A stretch of DNA of 64,000 nt from Anabaena azotica FACHB-119 (GCF_014697625.1 NZ_JACJSG010000001.1:247234-311233); one strand, 5' to 3'; counted from the first letter of the stretch, positions 8,949 through 18,274 are shown. Made by a program: numbers and translations. The notes: generated from the sequence alone by a model not told the origin.

Positions 8949-9962
8949 TTACTCTTCCACGCGATAGCCTAACTCGGCTAATCTGATGCGGGAGTGTCGC
9001 CATTTTGGTTGGACTTTGACGAATAGTTCTAAATAGACTTTACCAGCAATTAGCTTTTGAATTTGTTCGCGGGCGGCGCTACCAATTGATTTGAGCATTG
9101 AGCCGCCTTTACCAATAAGGATACCTTTTTGGGAATCACGCTCGACGTGAATTGTCGCCAAGACGCGGGTGATAGTTGGTGTTTCTTCTACTAAGTCGAT
9201 AGCGATCGCTACTGAATGAGGTACTTCTTCACGGGTCAATAGCAAAATCTGCTCACGAATCAATTCTCCCATAATAAACCGTTCTGGCTGGTCTGTTACC
9301 AAGTCTGGGGGATAGTAGAACGGCCCATGATCTAAATGTTCTATCAATAATTTTTGTAACTGGGGTAAATCTGCACCAGTCTTAGCGGAAAATTTGACAA
9401 TCGGCCATTGATATGCACCTGCTAAGAGTTGGTAGCTATCATCTATATATTGGAAATCTGCGGGTTGTTGGTCTACTTTGTTGATACCTAATACGACTGG
9501 GGTTTGGCTGCGGGTGAGTAAATCAGCGATGAAGCGATCGCCTGCTCCACAAGCTACGCTACCATCAACTACAAACAACACTACATCTACAGATTCGATG
9601 GCGATTTTGGCATTTTGCACCAGCACTTCACCTAATTGATGATGGGGTTTGTGAATTCCTGGTGTATCCACGAAAATTAACTGCGCCTCTGGTGTAGTGA
9701 CAATTCCCCTTAAACGATTGCGTGTTGTTTGGGCTACTGGCGAGGTAATGGCAATTTTTTGTCCAACTAATTGATTCATCAAAGTAGATTTACCGACATT
9801 AGGACGACCGATAATGCCGATAAAACCCGATTTAAATTCAGGTGGAGCTTGGGGGATTGATACTTCGCCTGAGAAGGGAGAAATGTAATTATCAATACTA
9901 GCCACTGTTAGTTCCGCCGTCATATTTTCTAGCTGGGATAAGTTAGTTTTTTCTTCAGACAC
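8949..9962 (-). CDS. era: GTPase Era
   Basis: 337 aa from a GTG at 9962. Era binds 16S rRNA and helps 30S subunit maturation. The G motifs are present: GRPNVGKST (P-loop), DTPG in IFVDTPGIHKPHH, and NKVD in VLGINKVDQQP. The C-terminal KH domain carries the GKGG loop (ILIGKGGSMLKSIGSAAR) and the end LELFVKVQPKWR. Compared with E. coli Era it has ~35 extra N-terminal residues of low conservation; an internal start nearer SGFIGIIGRPN cannot be excluded. No partner gene is adjacent. Confidence 0.97.
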   Translation of the reverse strand: MSEEKTNLSQLENMTAELTVASIDNYISPFSGEVSIPQAPPEFKSGFIGIIGRPNVGKSTLMNQLVGQKIAITSPVAQTTRNRLRGIVTTPEAQLIFVDTPGIHKPHHQLGEVLVQNAKIAIESVDVVLFVVDGSVACGAGDRFIADLLTRSQTPVVLGINKVDQQPADFQYIDDSYQLLAGAYQWPIVKFSAKTGADLPQLQKLLIEHLDHGPFYYPPDLVTDQPERFIMGELIREQILLLTREEVPHSVAIAIDLVEETPTITRVLATIHVERDSQKGILIGKGGSMLKSIGSAAREQIQKLIAGKVYLELFVKVQPKWRHSRIRLAELGYRVEE

Positions 9963-10392
9963 ATAACCCGCACAAATTCACCCTGGGATTTTCGGGGGAA
10001 CTGTCTTGTTTCAGTTTAATCTACTACTTAATACATTTTGATATATTCTCAAAAAAATGAGATATGAATACATAAACATATAAAAATTATCTTTCCTTAA
10101 GGGGGTTGATCTAATGTAGATGCTATGCTTTTCTTCTGAGCAGATTCAATTACTAACTTTTTTCGATAGATGATAAAACTTCTTATTATGTTAGGACTTA
10201 CGCAAGTGTCATAATCAAACTAAATGTAGGGTGCGTCAGCCCCAATAATTTTGTACAGATTCAAGGATTTTCCACATCTGACTCACCCTACCCCAAGTGT
10301 CAGTTGCGTGAGTGCTGTATGTTTAAGTTATTGCTGCGCTACCTGATTTAATTTTGTGATTATACATGACCATGAATAGATAAAGCAGGTTT
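9963..10392. other. Intergenic region carrying MITE-like copy 2
   Basis: 430 bp between era and the AspA/AstE-type gene. AT-rich sequence upstream of era is followed by the family A element at 10193-10316. Nothing else recognisable. Confidence 0.6.
10193..10316. mobile_element. MITE-like element, family A, copy 2
   Basis: 124 bp from AGGACTTACGCAAGTGTCA to CAGTTGCGTGAGTGCT. It has the same arm motifs as copy 1 (GTAGGGTGCGTCAGCCCCA and CTCACCCTACCCCAAGTG), with a few substitutions in the right end, so it is slightly decayed. Confidence 0.83.
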
Positions 10393-11523
10393 TTAGTAAA
10401 CAATCCCCAAAACAAATTCACCTTGATTAACAGCTTGATTAGTGGAAATATCATACACTAACCCATCATCAGCCGCATATACGTCGATCAGCTTGGGTAG
10501 CTGATTTTCCTTATTAAAACTGAGAATTTGATATAGTTTGTCCCCCGCCTTGACTTGCGTACCTAATTGTACTCTGGATTGAATCATCCCGCCGGCGATC
10601 GCATAATATTTTTTCCGATTCCGACTTTCGGCAAAATACATTTCATGAGATTTGCTGGCGGGTAAAGGTAAGCCATCAGTTTGTAAAATCCCCTTCTCAG
10701 CTAGATAGTTTTTGATACCTTGAATACCTTTAACAACAGAATCAGGATTCATTTGCATTCCCGCACCCAATTCTAAAGTCCAAGCTTCTATATCAAATTG
10801 AATTTCCTGACCCAATTGCTGAAAACAATCTTCTAAAGCTAACCAAGGTTTAATAAACGCTTCATCGAAAGCATCACCATCATATTTATTTAGCAAAATG
10901 CCAAAATCTAGTAAGAAATACTTGGCGCTGTCTTCCCGATGGCGGAAGTAATAAACATAGTCTAAACCTTGATTATTGGAACTATGGATATCAATTAAAT
11001 AATCTGCGTCTAAGCTGAGAGATTGTAATTGATAGCGGAATCTTTCTGTATAGGGTACACTAGCGGCAGAGTTAATTTGTGTGAGATTTTTAGTAAACTT
11101 TTCCTGAATTAGATGCAGATAATTTTGGCGAATTTCTTCTAAACTCAAATCAAGTTGCAACTTAGAAAAACTGAGTAAATCATCAGCTTCCTTTTCGTAA
11201 TCCCAAAATATGCGATTCCAATCTTTAGATTCATAAGGACAATATCGCCCTGGGGAAAAATGTTGAGCGCGTTCATTAGTTCCCATAGGATTACATACAG
11301 GAACCAGCCAAATTTCTCCAATTAAATCAGTGTCTTTAATGGATACAAAATATTCAATTAACTGATGAATAACAGCATTCCCAACGACTTCTGCGCCGTG
11401 GAGATTTGATTGAATATAGACCTTTTTTCCAGGTTGAGCGCCGATGAACTTGTAGACTTGTAAATGTAGGCGATCGCCCGAAGCCATTTGACGCAAAAAT
11501 ATAGTTTCAATCTGAGGAAACAT
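10393..11523 (-). CDS. Succinylglutamate desuccinylase/aspartoacylase (AstE/AspA) family protein
   Basis: 376 aa. This is a zinc-dependent carboxypeptidase-like (M14-related) fold. The first metal-binding motif is NLHGAEVVGN (H-x2-E) at about residues 40-49. A distal metal His is likely in DYLIDIHSSN, and the catalytic Glu is probably in AWTLELGAGM. The C-terminal part (IQSRVQLGTQVKAGDKLYQI...ADDGLVYD) is the barrel-sandwich-like domain common in the group. Predicted reaction: hydrolysis of an amide or acyl bond on a small acylated amino acid or peptide; the substrate is unknown. Monocistronic. Confidence 0.85.
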   Translation of the reverse strand: MFPQIETIFLRQMASGDRLHLQVYKFIGAQPGKKVYIQSNLHGAEVVGNAVIHQLIEYFVSIKDTDLIGEIWLVPVCNPMGTNERAQHFSPGRYCPYESKDWNRIFWDYEKEADDLLSFSKLQLDLSLEEIRQNYLHLIQEKFTKNLTQINSAASVPYTERFRYQLQSLSLDADYLIDIHSSNNQGLDYVYYFRHREDSAKYFLLDFGILLNKYDGDAFDEAFIKPWLALEDCFQQLGQEIQFDIEAWTLELGAGMQMNPDSVVKGIQGIKNYLAEKGILQTDGLPLPASKSHEMYFAESRNRKKYYAIAGGMIQSRVQLGTQVKAGDKLYQILSFNKENQLPKLIDVYAADDGLVYDISTNQAVNQGEFVLGIVY

Positions 11524-12005
11524 AACAACCTCATGAATAATTTAAGTAAATAAAAACCAAACACCTTAGAGCCTATTTATAAAGTAAATATACAGTAAAT
11601 CTTAAGTAAATATTAAGTAGGGTGTGTTACGGCAGAGCAAAATGTTGACACTCCCACGGCTAAAAGCCGATGGGCTTTCTGCTCCCGAACTTGTAATTGG
11701 TAATTCCTTATAGCTTACGGCTATGGTTTACTTTACTTAAGTATACGAGGAATTACTGAGAAATGAGATGGATCTTGCTGACCTTCTTGATTTAGCAGTG
11801 GCTAACTAAATTAGGACAGAGGAAAATTATCAAAACCCAATAAAAACAACCTCTTCAGCCTGTTATCAGCCTCCAATCCCCAGTCTTTGATCCCCAGTCC
11901 CCAACCATAAATTAAAGATTCGCCAAAGAGTAACAAATAATTGCTGTATACTACTGACGTTTAGCCACACAAGCACAGTAAACTAGAAAAAATCTTACGG
12001 CTCTC
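11524..12005. other. Intergenic region with a possible IS200/IS605-type end fragment
   Basis: About 480 bp. At about 11644-11695 is TGACACTCCCACGGCTAAAA followed by GCCGATGGGCTTTCTG, a hairpin-forming sequence like the ends of cyanobacterial IS200/IS605 elements. At about 11876-11906 are CCCCAGT-type repeats. No coding sequence is supported. Confidence 0.4.
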
Positions 12006-12023
12006 TTGGTGCAAAACCGCTAT

Positions 12024-12968
12024 ATGTCTCTCAGAATAGATCGTGGTTTATTTAAATATGATTTCATAGACCATCACGCAATCTTGTGTGTGTCTGTTGA
12101 TGCGGATGTCAAAGAAATCCGCAAAAGATATCTGAAAATTGCTCGTCACTTGCACCCCGATAGCAGTTCTATCACTACTCAGGCAGAAAAAAAATTAGCC
12201 AGCGAACTATTATCTAAGTTGGTTAACCCAGCCTACGAGACACTATCAGCAGAACGAACTCGTTCGGAGTACATCATAGTGTTATCTCAAATGGGTAAGC
12301 GTTTATTACAGGAATCTGCTTCGATAGAATTGACTACTGATTTAGCCAAACAGCTAGCATCAGCGCCCAATATCGATCTAGTTTATAAAAGTGCGATCGC
12401 CAAAATCGCGGAGACTCAATATAACTCGCTTAAAGAGGCGATAACCATCATTTCCCAAATCAGCGAGTTGAATTTAGTTTACTTGATGCGGACGGCTGGG
12501 AAAAATTTTGCTCCACCAGCCGCTAAACCTCCTGTTAACTCCGCTCCTCCCCAACCAAAACAAACACCTGCACCACCTCCACCAGAACCCCCTAAAGAAG
12601 ATTCATCTGTTGAACAGTATCTGCGCCGCGCTCAAACTTTAATTGAAAAAAACCAATTTCCCCCAGCCGAAATAGAGTTAAAAGACGCACTGAAAATCTC
12701 ACCTAAAAGTAGCCGTTGTCATAGTTTGTTGGCTTTTGTTTATATGCGACAAAATAAATTGAAAATGGCTAAAATTCATTTTGATAATGCACTAAAATTA
12801 GACCCCAAAGATGCAACAGCATTGGCATGGAAACCTAAAATAGATAAAGTTCTAGGTCAACAGTCTAGTAGTTCTAATGTCAAGACACCTGCCAATACTG
12901 GCGATAAACAGCCGGAAAAATCTGGCGGTGGTTTGTTCGGTGGTTTGTTTGGTGGGAAGAAAAAATAG
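12024..12968 (+). CDS. J-domain and TPR protein
   Basis: 314 aa from the ATG at 12024. In-frame GTG (12009) and TTG (12006) codons are alternatives; none has a clear Shine-Dalgarno site. An N-terminal J domain at about residues 10-75 has the HPD motif in IARHLHPDSS and KEIRKRYLKIAR before it, so it should stimulate an Hsp70 (DnaK). A proline-rich linker follows (APPPPEPPKE), then about two TPR helix pairs (QYLRRAQTLIEKNQFPPAEIELK and SLLAFVYMRQNKLKMAKIHF) and a glycine-rich end (GGGLFGGLFGGKKK). Likely a co-chaperone with a protein-binding TPR segment; the client is unknown. Confidence 0.87.
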   Translation: MSLRIDRGLFKYDFIDHHAILCVSVDADVKEIRKRYLKIARHLHPDSSSITTQAEKKLASELLSKLVNPAYETLSAERTRSEYIIVLSQMGKRLLQESASIELTTDLAKQLASAPNIDLVYKSAIAKIAETQYNSLKEAITIISQISELNLVYLMRTAGKNFAPPAAKPPVNSAPPQPKQTPAPPPPEPPKEDSSVEQYLRRAQTLIEKNQFPPAEIELKDALKISPKSSRCHSLLAFVYMRQNKLKMAKIHFDNALKLDPKDATALAWKPKIDKVLGQQSSSSNVKTPANTGDKQPEKSGGGLFGGLFGGKKK

Positions 12969-12999
12969 TCGGTGACTGATGCTAAGTGCTGTTGCACAT

Positions 13000-13055
13000 T
13001 AGCGGAGGACTCTAACCTTCAAAATGTTATGATACACCAGCTGACCACGCCACTA
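13000..13055 (-). pseudogene. Possible truncated tRNA-like sequence
   Basis: Read on the minus strand, this 56-base stretch resembles a shortened tRNA. A D-arm-like GGTCAGCTGGTGTATC is followed by CATTTTGAAGG and a T-arm-like GGTTAGAGTCC, and the ends TAGTGGC and TCCGCTA can pair as a 6 bp acceptor stem. It is ~17 bases too short, lacks a full anticodon or T arm, and has A where the invariant TTC would be. It is at best a degraded tRNA remnant; chance similarity is possible. Confidence 0.25.
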
Positions 13056-13131
13056 GCAAATTACTACCAACCACAAGGTGTTTGAGACAAATATAGTAAA
13101 TCAGCGTGGGGAATCACATAACGGAGGATTA

Positions 13132-14346
13132 ATGGTGTATCAACCAGCAGCGGGAGCGAGGGATTTACTACCCCTAGATGTGGCTCAAAAACGCTGGATT
13201 GAAGATAAGTTACAACAAGTGTTTCACCGTTGGGGTTATCACAGAATCATCACCTCAACGTTGGAACGCATGGACACCTTGATGGCGGGTGAAGCAATTC
13301 AACGTCAGATGGTGATTCAACTGCAAAGTTCGGAAGATGAAGAATTAGGGCTGCGTCCAGAGTTGACGGCTTCTATTGCTCGTGCTGTTGTTACGCGCAT
13401 GGCAAGCGTTACTTATCCGCAGCGCCTGTACTACAATGCCAATGTCTTTCGCCGCATCTGGGAAAATCGCCATAATCGTCAGCAAGAGTTTTATCAAGCT
13501 GGTGTGGAATTGTTGGGTGGTGGCGGACTTTTGGCAAATGCAGAAGTTTTGCTGTTGGTAGGTAATTGCTTGACAGCACTAGGTTTACAGGATTGGCATT
13601 TAATTTTAGGCGAAGCGGGAATCACGCGATCGCTCCTCAATGCTTTCCCGGTGAATTTACGCGCCAAAGTGCGGAGTGCGATCGCCCATCTTGACCGCAT
13701 TACTATAGATACTCTCCCCCTAACTGACGAACTGCGCGATCGTGCCAGAATCATGCTAGACTTGCGCGGAAACAGCGCTGATGTGTTGCAAAAAGTCAGT
13801 AGCCTCAATTTAGATGCAGAACAACAAGAGGCGGTCAATAACCTCAAATCTTTGGTAGAGTTATTAGAATCTGGGGGCAAATTTCCCATAATTCTCGACC
13901 TGAGCCTGATTCAAACCATAGACTACTACACTGGTATTGTCTTTGAGATTGTCAGCAGCATTGATGCACAAGCCAGAACTTTAGGACGTGGTGGACGCTA
14001 CGACCAGCTTTTAGGGCTATATCATCCCCAAGGGGAAAACATTCCGGGGATTGGATTTGTCCTCAACATTGAAGATTTATATCAAGTTCTGTTATCTACT
14101 CAGCAATTACCACAAGAAACCCCGGCGAGTGATTGGTTAGTTGTCCCAGAAACACCCACAGCCCAAGGTGCAGCCTTTGCCTACGCCCAAAAACTACGTG
14201 AATCTGCTGATTTGGTAAGAGTAGAAATAGACCTGGGTGGAAAAGATCAGCCAGCTATTCAAGAATACGCCCGCGATCGCGGTATTGCCCAGATCGCTTG
14301 GATTAAAGCCGATGGATCACCAATAATTGAAAAGGTGAGTCCATAG
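13132..14346 (+). CDS. hisZ: ATP phosphoribosyltransferase regulatory subunit HisZ
   Basis: 404 aa from the ATG at 13132, chosen because GGAGG lies 5 bases upstream; a GTG at 13078 would add 18 residues. HisZ is a catalytically inactive histidyl-tRNA-synthetase-like protein that activates the short form of HisG in the first step of histidine synthesis. The class II synthetase core is visible: PAAGARDLLPLD, GLRPELTASIAR (motif 2 region), YNANVFRR, QEFYQAGVELLGG, and IDYYTGIVFEI with GRGGRYDQLLG (motif 3 region). The HisRS anticodon-binding domain is not typical, which separates it from HisS. hisG is not in the window. Confidence 0.93.
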   Translation: MVYQPAAGARDLLPLDVAQKRWIEDKLQQVFHRWGYHRIITSTLERMDTLMAGEAIQRQMVIQLQSSEDEELGLRPELTASIARAVVTRMASVTYPQRLYYNANVFRRIWENRHNRQQEFYQAGVELLGGGGLLANAEVLLLVGNCLTALGLQDWHLILGEAGITRSLLNAFPVNLRAKVRSAIAHLDRITIDTLPLTDELRDRARIMLDLRGNSADVLQKVSSLNLDAEQQEAVNNLKSLVELLESGGKFPIILDLSLIQTIDYYTGIVFEIVSSIDAQARTLGRGGRYDQLLGLYHPQGENIPGIGFVLNIEDLYQVLLSTQQLPQETPASDWLVVPETPTAQGAAFAYAQKLRESADLVRVEIDLGGKDQPAIQEYARDRGIAQIAWIKADGSPIIEKVSP

Positions 14347-14426
14347 TCCATAGTCCACAGTTTAAAAATCTTGTAACTGTTGACTAATGACTATTGACTA
14401 TTGACTATTGACTAAAGAGAGGGAAT

Positions 14427-14651
14427 ATGCCACACACTATTGTTACTGATGTCTGTGAAGGTGTTGCCGACTGCGTAGATGCTTGCCCAGTGGCTTGTAT
14501 TCATGAAGGCCCTGGTAAAAATGTTAAGGGAACAGATTGGTATTGGATTGATTTTTCTACTTGTATTGATTGTGGTATTTGCTTGCAAGTATGTCCCGTA
14601 GAAAATGCGATCGTCCCAGAAGAAAGACCTGATTTGCAAAAAACTCCGTAA
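14427..14651 (+). CDS. Small bacterial-type ferredoxin with two cluster motifs
   Basis: 74 aa. Cysteines at positions 10, 16, 20 and 24 (VCEGVADCVDACPVAC) form the first cluster region. The second is a canonical C-x2-C-x2-C-x3-C-P ([4Fe-4S]) in TCIDCGICLQVCP. The first region resembles the 7Fe/8Fe ferredoxin arrangement but with altered spacing between its first two cysteines, so a [3Fe-4S] or modified cluster is possible. Predicted role: low-potential electron carrier in the cytoplasm. A clear terminator hairpin lies downstream at 14876. Confidence 0.93.
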   Translation: MPHTIVTDVCEGVADCVDACPVACIHEGPGKNVKGTDWYWIDFSTCIDCGICLQVCPVENAIVPEERPDLQKTP

Positions 14652-14673
14652 TTACAATTACTTTTAAGAAACA

Positions 14674-14826
14674 CAGGTGACAGGTGACAGGTGACAGGTG
14701 ACAGGTGACAGGTGATAGGTGATAGTTTTTATTCTCCTCTGCTCCCCTGCTCCATTCCCCTCCAGGGAGGGGCTAGGGGTGGGTTGCTCCCCTGCTATTC
14801 CCTGTAACCTGTAACCTGTAACCTAC
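14674..14826. repeat. Heptanucleotide repeats (ACAGGTG and TAACCTG)
   Basis: 14674-14722 holds several ACAGGTG units and 14802-14826 holds CTGTAAC units. Between them is a CTCCCCTGCTCC-rich stretch and the fragment CCAGGGAGGGGCTAGGGGTGGG. STRR-type DNA without coding function. Confidence 0.85.
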
Positions 14827-14875
14827 ACCCCTGTGTTTCTTGACAGATTAGGTACTCAGGGAACTTACTTATATT

Positions 14876-14914
14876 AACAGGCATCTCCTCAACTTGGAGA
14901 GTGCCTGTTTTTTA
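14876..14914 (+). terminator. Rho-independent terminator downstream of the ferredoxin gene
   Basis: The inverted repeat AACAGGCATCTCC and GGAGAGTGCCTGTT is separated by a 7-base loop and followed by a run of T (to 14913). It lies ~225 bp after the ferredoxin stop and is the only strong intrinsic terminator seen in this part. The rest of the gap up to 15194 is AT-rich and probably holds the promoter of the PEP-CTERM gene. Confidence 0.75.
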
Positions 14915-15194
14915 TATGAATGTACGAAATTATTACTAAATTATCAAATAAATATCAAAGATTACTCAATTTATTGTAAAAAATAGAAAGCTATCTAGTA
15001 ATTTAACAGTGACTATACTGTCATGAGTTTAACTTGTACATCATGTATTGCCTGTTAACTATCAGCTGTTAAAAGTTAACCAACAACTAACTTGATTATT
15101 GATGGATGTGAATTAAAATCGTAACAGCTTATTAACTAGACTACTTCATCCAAAGTAGTAAAAATACGTACATAATAAATAATCATAAGAAATC

Positions 15195-16004
15195 ATGAAA
15201 AGGCTAAGTATCTTACCTCTTGTTCAGTTCTGCGTCTTGAGTCTATCTTTTGCAGCAATTAACTTGCTAGGATTGCCAAAAGCCACAGCAGCAACATTTG
15301 AGCTTACCTTTACACGGTTAGAAGGAATAATCAATAAAAATATCAGAAATGGAGCCGGAACCGCGATTTATAGAGCTAGTTTGCCAACTGGCTATGATAT
15401 TACTGCAATTCAAATTAGCGACATCATAGGCATAGGAGGTTCTCCAGGCCGATTTACTGGTTTGGATTTAGATGCAGTTAAAATCAGTGATAAGTTAATT
15501 ACAAATGCCGAAGATATCAAGAATCTTACTGGATTAAGTGTATTTGATTTCAACTCAGAGCATACTAAATTTGTAGCAGGAACTCAGCGTGATCCTGGCA
15601 ACTCAAAGTTCAGGGACTTGTTTAAGGGCGACCATTTATTCGGGACTAAAAAATGTGGTGATAATCAATATTGTGTTGATAACGATATTGCCACACTAGG
15701 TAATTTCGATGCCAATGCCATAACTGATAACACCGCTAGAGGATTTATGAGTTTTGGCGACGGTGGACAACTTATATTGAACCTTACCCAAACAGTCTCG
15801 ACCTATGAACAGCAACCATTATATTTTTACGCTGCCGAAGTGGGTGATAATGAAAGACTAAGAGGCCGGGTAACTGCGACTGGCAGAAAAAGGAGGGTTC
15901 CAGAACCTAGTGGCTTGGGTGCTTTGTCTTTGCTGGGACTCTACTTAACAACAGGTATCAAGAAAAAAAGAAAATCGTTTAGCAGCAGAGTTGATAAATT
16001 ATAA
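15195..16004 (+). CDS. PEP-CTERM sorting-domain protein
   Basis: 269 aa. N-terminal signal peptide (MKRLSILPLVQFCVLSL up to about KATAAT). The C-terminus has the tripartite PEP-CTERM form: VPEPS, a hydrophobic segment (GLGALSLLGLYLTTGI), then basic KKKRKS. Such proteins are exported and processed by an exosortase at the PEP motif and are often surface or biofilm components. The body has no domain I recognise; it is predicted beta-rich, with two cysteines (KKCGDNQYCVDND) that could form a disulphide. No exosortase in the window. Confidence 0.85.
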   Translation: MKRLSILPLVQFCVLSLSFAAINLLGLPKATAATFELTFTRLEGIINKNIRNGAGTAIYRASLPTGYDITAIQISDIIGIGGSPGRFTGLDLDAVKISDKLITNAEDIKNLTGLSVFDFNSEHTKFVAGTQRDPGNSKFRDLFKGDHLFGTKKCGDNQYCVDNDIATLGNFDANAITDNTARGFMSFGDGGQLILNLTQTVSTYEQQPLYFYAAEVGDNERLRGRVTATGRKRRVPEPSGLGALSLLGLYLTTGIKKKRKSFSSRVDKL

Positions 16005-16068
16005 TTAAGTTTTTTCGCAAACATAGGTTGATCACCTATGTTTTATCATTTTAAAAATAAAGGATTTT

Positions 16069-16812
16069 ATGTCAGGTTCAGCACCAAATTTCCCTCCTCT
16101 GCTAGAAGTTGAGAACGTTCATGCAGGATACATCAAGGATGTGGATATCTTGCAAGGTGTTAATTTCCGGGTTGAAGCAGGGGAATTAGTCACAGTAATT
16201 GGCCCTAATGGTGCTGGTAAGTCTACCTTAGCAAAAACCATTTTTGGACTTTTGACTCCCCACACAGGCACAATTAATTTTAAAGGTAAGAATATTGCTG
16301 GACTCAAATCAAATCAAATTGTGCGCCTGGGAATGTGCTATGTGCCACAAATTGCTAATGTCTTTCCTTCCTTGAGTGTGGAAGAAAACTTAGAGATGGG
16401 GGCTTTTATTCGCAATGATAGCTTGCAACCATTGAAAGACAGAATATTTACCATGTTTCCTAGATTAAGCGATCGCCGTCGTCAACGCGCCGGTACTCTC
16501 TCCGGTGGAGAACGTCAGATGCTAGCGATGGGTAAAGCCCTAATGTTAGAACCCAGTTTACTAGTTTTAGATGAACCTTCAGCCGCCCTATCCCCAATTC
16601 TCGTAACACAAGTATTTGAACAGATTAAACAAATCAACCAAGGGGGAACAGCGATTATTCTAGTAGAACAAAATGCCCGCAAAGCCCTAGAAATGGCAAA
16701 CCGTGGTTATGTACTAGAGTCAGGACGCGATGCAATATCCGGCCCCGGACAAGAGTTGTTGAATGATCCCAAGGTAGCCGAATTGTATTTGGGTGCAGGG
16801 AAAGGGCATTAA
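16069..16812 (+). CDS. ABC transporter ATP-binding protein, LivF/branched-chain amino acid type
   Basis: 247 aa, the length of LivF-type ATPases. Walker A is GPNGAGKST, the Q-loop is in CYVPQIANVFPSLSVEENLEMG, the signature is LSGGERQ, Walker B is LLVLDEPS and the H-loop equivalent is ILVEQNARKAL. The sequence LSVEENLEMGAF and the ending GPGQELLNDPKVAELYLG are characteristic of the hydrophobic amino acid (HAAT) transporter subfamily. In Anabaena, related subunits (NatE, UrtE) serve amino acid and urea uptake. The permeases, second ATPase and binding protein are not adjacent, which is common for scattered nat genes; the substrate is not decided here. Confidence 0.9.
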   Translation: MSGSAPNFPPLLEVENVHAGYIKDVDILQGVNFRVEAGELVTVIGPNGAGKSTLAKTIFGLLTPHTGTINFKGKNIAGLKSNQIVRLGMCYVPQIANVFPSLSVEENLEMGAFIRNDSLQPLKDRIFTMFPRLSDRRRQRAGTLSGGERQMLAMGKALMLEPSLLVLDEPSAALSPILVTQVFEQIKQINQGGTAIILVEQNARKALEMANRGYVLESGRDAISGPGQELLNDPKVAELYLGAGKGH

Positions 16813-16857
16813 TTGGGGACTGGGGAAGGGGGAAAGGGGGAAGGGGGAAAGGGGGAA

Positions 16858-16910
16858 AGGCACAACTGATAACTGATAACTGATAACTGATAACTGTCAA
16901 CTGTCAACTA
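16858..16910. repeat. Heptanucleotide repeat (AACTGAT)
   Basis: A run of AACTGAT units followed by TGTCAAC units, preceded by GGGGAAAGGGGG-type sequence (from 16820). STRR-type DNA between the ABC gene and the first carbonic anhydrase gene. Confidence 0.85.
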
Positions 16911-16991
16911 AACCGTATACGAAGGTACTCTCCCGCCTTTGTTAAGTTTGGTATCTTTCTGGCAACGGGAAAACTGTTGTTGGGTAGTTGA

Positions 16992-17714
16992 ATGAGTCGC
17001 ATTAATGGATTTATTGGTCGTCGTCATTTTTTAAGCTTGACAGGTACGGCTAGCTTGGCTGTTGCTGTTGGCGGTTGTAATCAGCTTATCGGTAAACAAC
17101 CAGCTAGTGCTGATGCTAAATCAATCAATCTTAATCCAGTAAATTCACAACAAGCTTTAAAACTTTTACTGGATGGTAATCGAAGGTTTGTTAAAGGTAC
17201 ACCAAAATATCCTAACCAATCACGGCGACGGTTGCAAGCGATCGCCAAAGCACAGTATCCTTTTGCAGCAATATTAGGATGTGCAGATTCTAGAGTCCCT
17301 GCGGAAATTGTTTTCGACCAGGGACTTGGGGATTTATTTGTGGTGCGAGTTGCGGGTAATATTGCTAGTGATATGGCGATCGCTAGCTTAGAATACGCTA
17401 CATCTGTATTAGGTACAAGGTTAATTGTGGTGTTGGGTCATGAAAACTGTGGTGCTGTGGCAGCTGCTATCAAAAATGAACCACTTCCCGGCAAAATTGG
17501 GGACTTTGTGGAAGATATCAAACCCGCCCTGACAATGGTAAAATCTACCAGCAAAAATTTTGCTCAAGCCGCAATTCAAGCTAATATTCAATACCAAGCA
17601 GAAAAGCTCAAAGAAAAATCAACGGTCATAGAGCAATTAATTAATCAAGGCAAACTCACAATTGTTGGAGCTGCTTACAACATCAACACAGGACAAATAT
17701 CTGTTATTTCCTAA
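16992..17714 (+). CDS. Exported beta-carbonic anhydrase (first of a pair)
   Basis: 240 aa. Begins with a Tat-like signal (IGRRHFLSLTG) and a lipobox-like AVGGC with Cys at residue 29, so it is probably exported folded and possibly lipid-anchored. The zinc ligands of beta-carbonic anhydrases are present: C and D-x-R in LGCADSRVP, and H-x2-C in VLGHENCGAV. Predicted reaction: CO2 + H2O to bicarbonate outside the plasma membrane, comparable to the periplasmic EcaB-type enzymes of cyanobacteria. Its paralogue lies 560 bp downstream on the same strand, with a MITE-like element between, so the pair is probably a tandem duplication. Confidence 0.9.
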   Translation: MSRINGFIGRRHFLSLTGTASLAVAVGGCNQLIGKQPASADAKSINLNPVNSQQALKLLLDGNRRFVKGTPKYPNQSRRRLQAIAKAQYPFAAILGCADSRVPAEIVFDQGLGDLFVVRVAGNIASDMAIASLEYATSVLGTRLIVVLGHENCGAVAAAIKNEPLPGKIGDFVEDIKPALTMVKSTSKNFAQAAIQANIQYQAEKLKEKSTVIEQLINQGKLTIVGAAYNINTGQISVIS

Positions 17715-18274
17715 TAGGATATGTGGGTAAGTAAAAACTTGCTCACCAATATAATATCTATAGGACTTACGCAAGTGTCATCATCAAACTAACTGTAGGG
17801 TGCGTCAGCCACAATAATTTCGTACATATTCTGTGGATTTTCCACATCTGACGCACCCTACCCCAAGTGCCAGTTGCGTAAGTCCTGTATTTAATTGGGC
17901 TAATTGAGAAAGTTCAACTTATTATTCTTAATTACACTCATATTACTAGAAAAATTCAAATATCTGCAAAAAGTAATATTTTTTAACAATTATGAATTAC
18001 TAACCCATAGATAGTACTGGTACTTAAAAGGAAATGATATATACTTCGTGTTACCATAATTTTCTTAAATAACAAATTAGTACAATTGTTAGACAAAATT
18101 TTGGTATAGTCCAGAGAATAACAAAGCTTGATAATACTAGGTTGCAATAATTCGTAACTTTTTTATTGCCCCAAAGGTGCTTTTCTCTCAATTGGATGGT
18201 GTCTTAGGGTAGAAATTTTATGAGTTTTATTAACAGTAACCTAGTCAAAGTTTGCTGGTAAAGATGAGGGGATC
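17715..18274. other. Intergenic region between the carbonic anhydrase genes
   Basis: 560 bp containing MITE-like copy 3 (17762-17886) and an AT-rich stretch upstream of the second gene. No coding sequence seen. The second carbonic anhydrase gene therefore probably has its own promoter. Confidence 0.6.
17762..17886. mobile_element. MITE-like element, family A, copy 3
   Basis: 125 bp from AGGACTTACGCAAGTGTCA to CAGTTGCGTAAGTCCT, the best preserved copy. The arms GTAGGGTGCGTCAGCC and TGACGCACCCTAC flank a centre with AATAATTTCGTACA and TGTGGATTTTCCACA. Confidence 0.88.
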
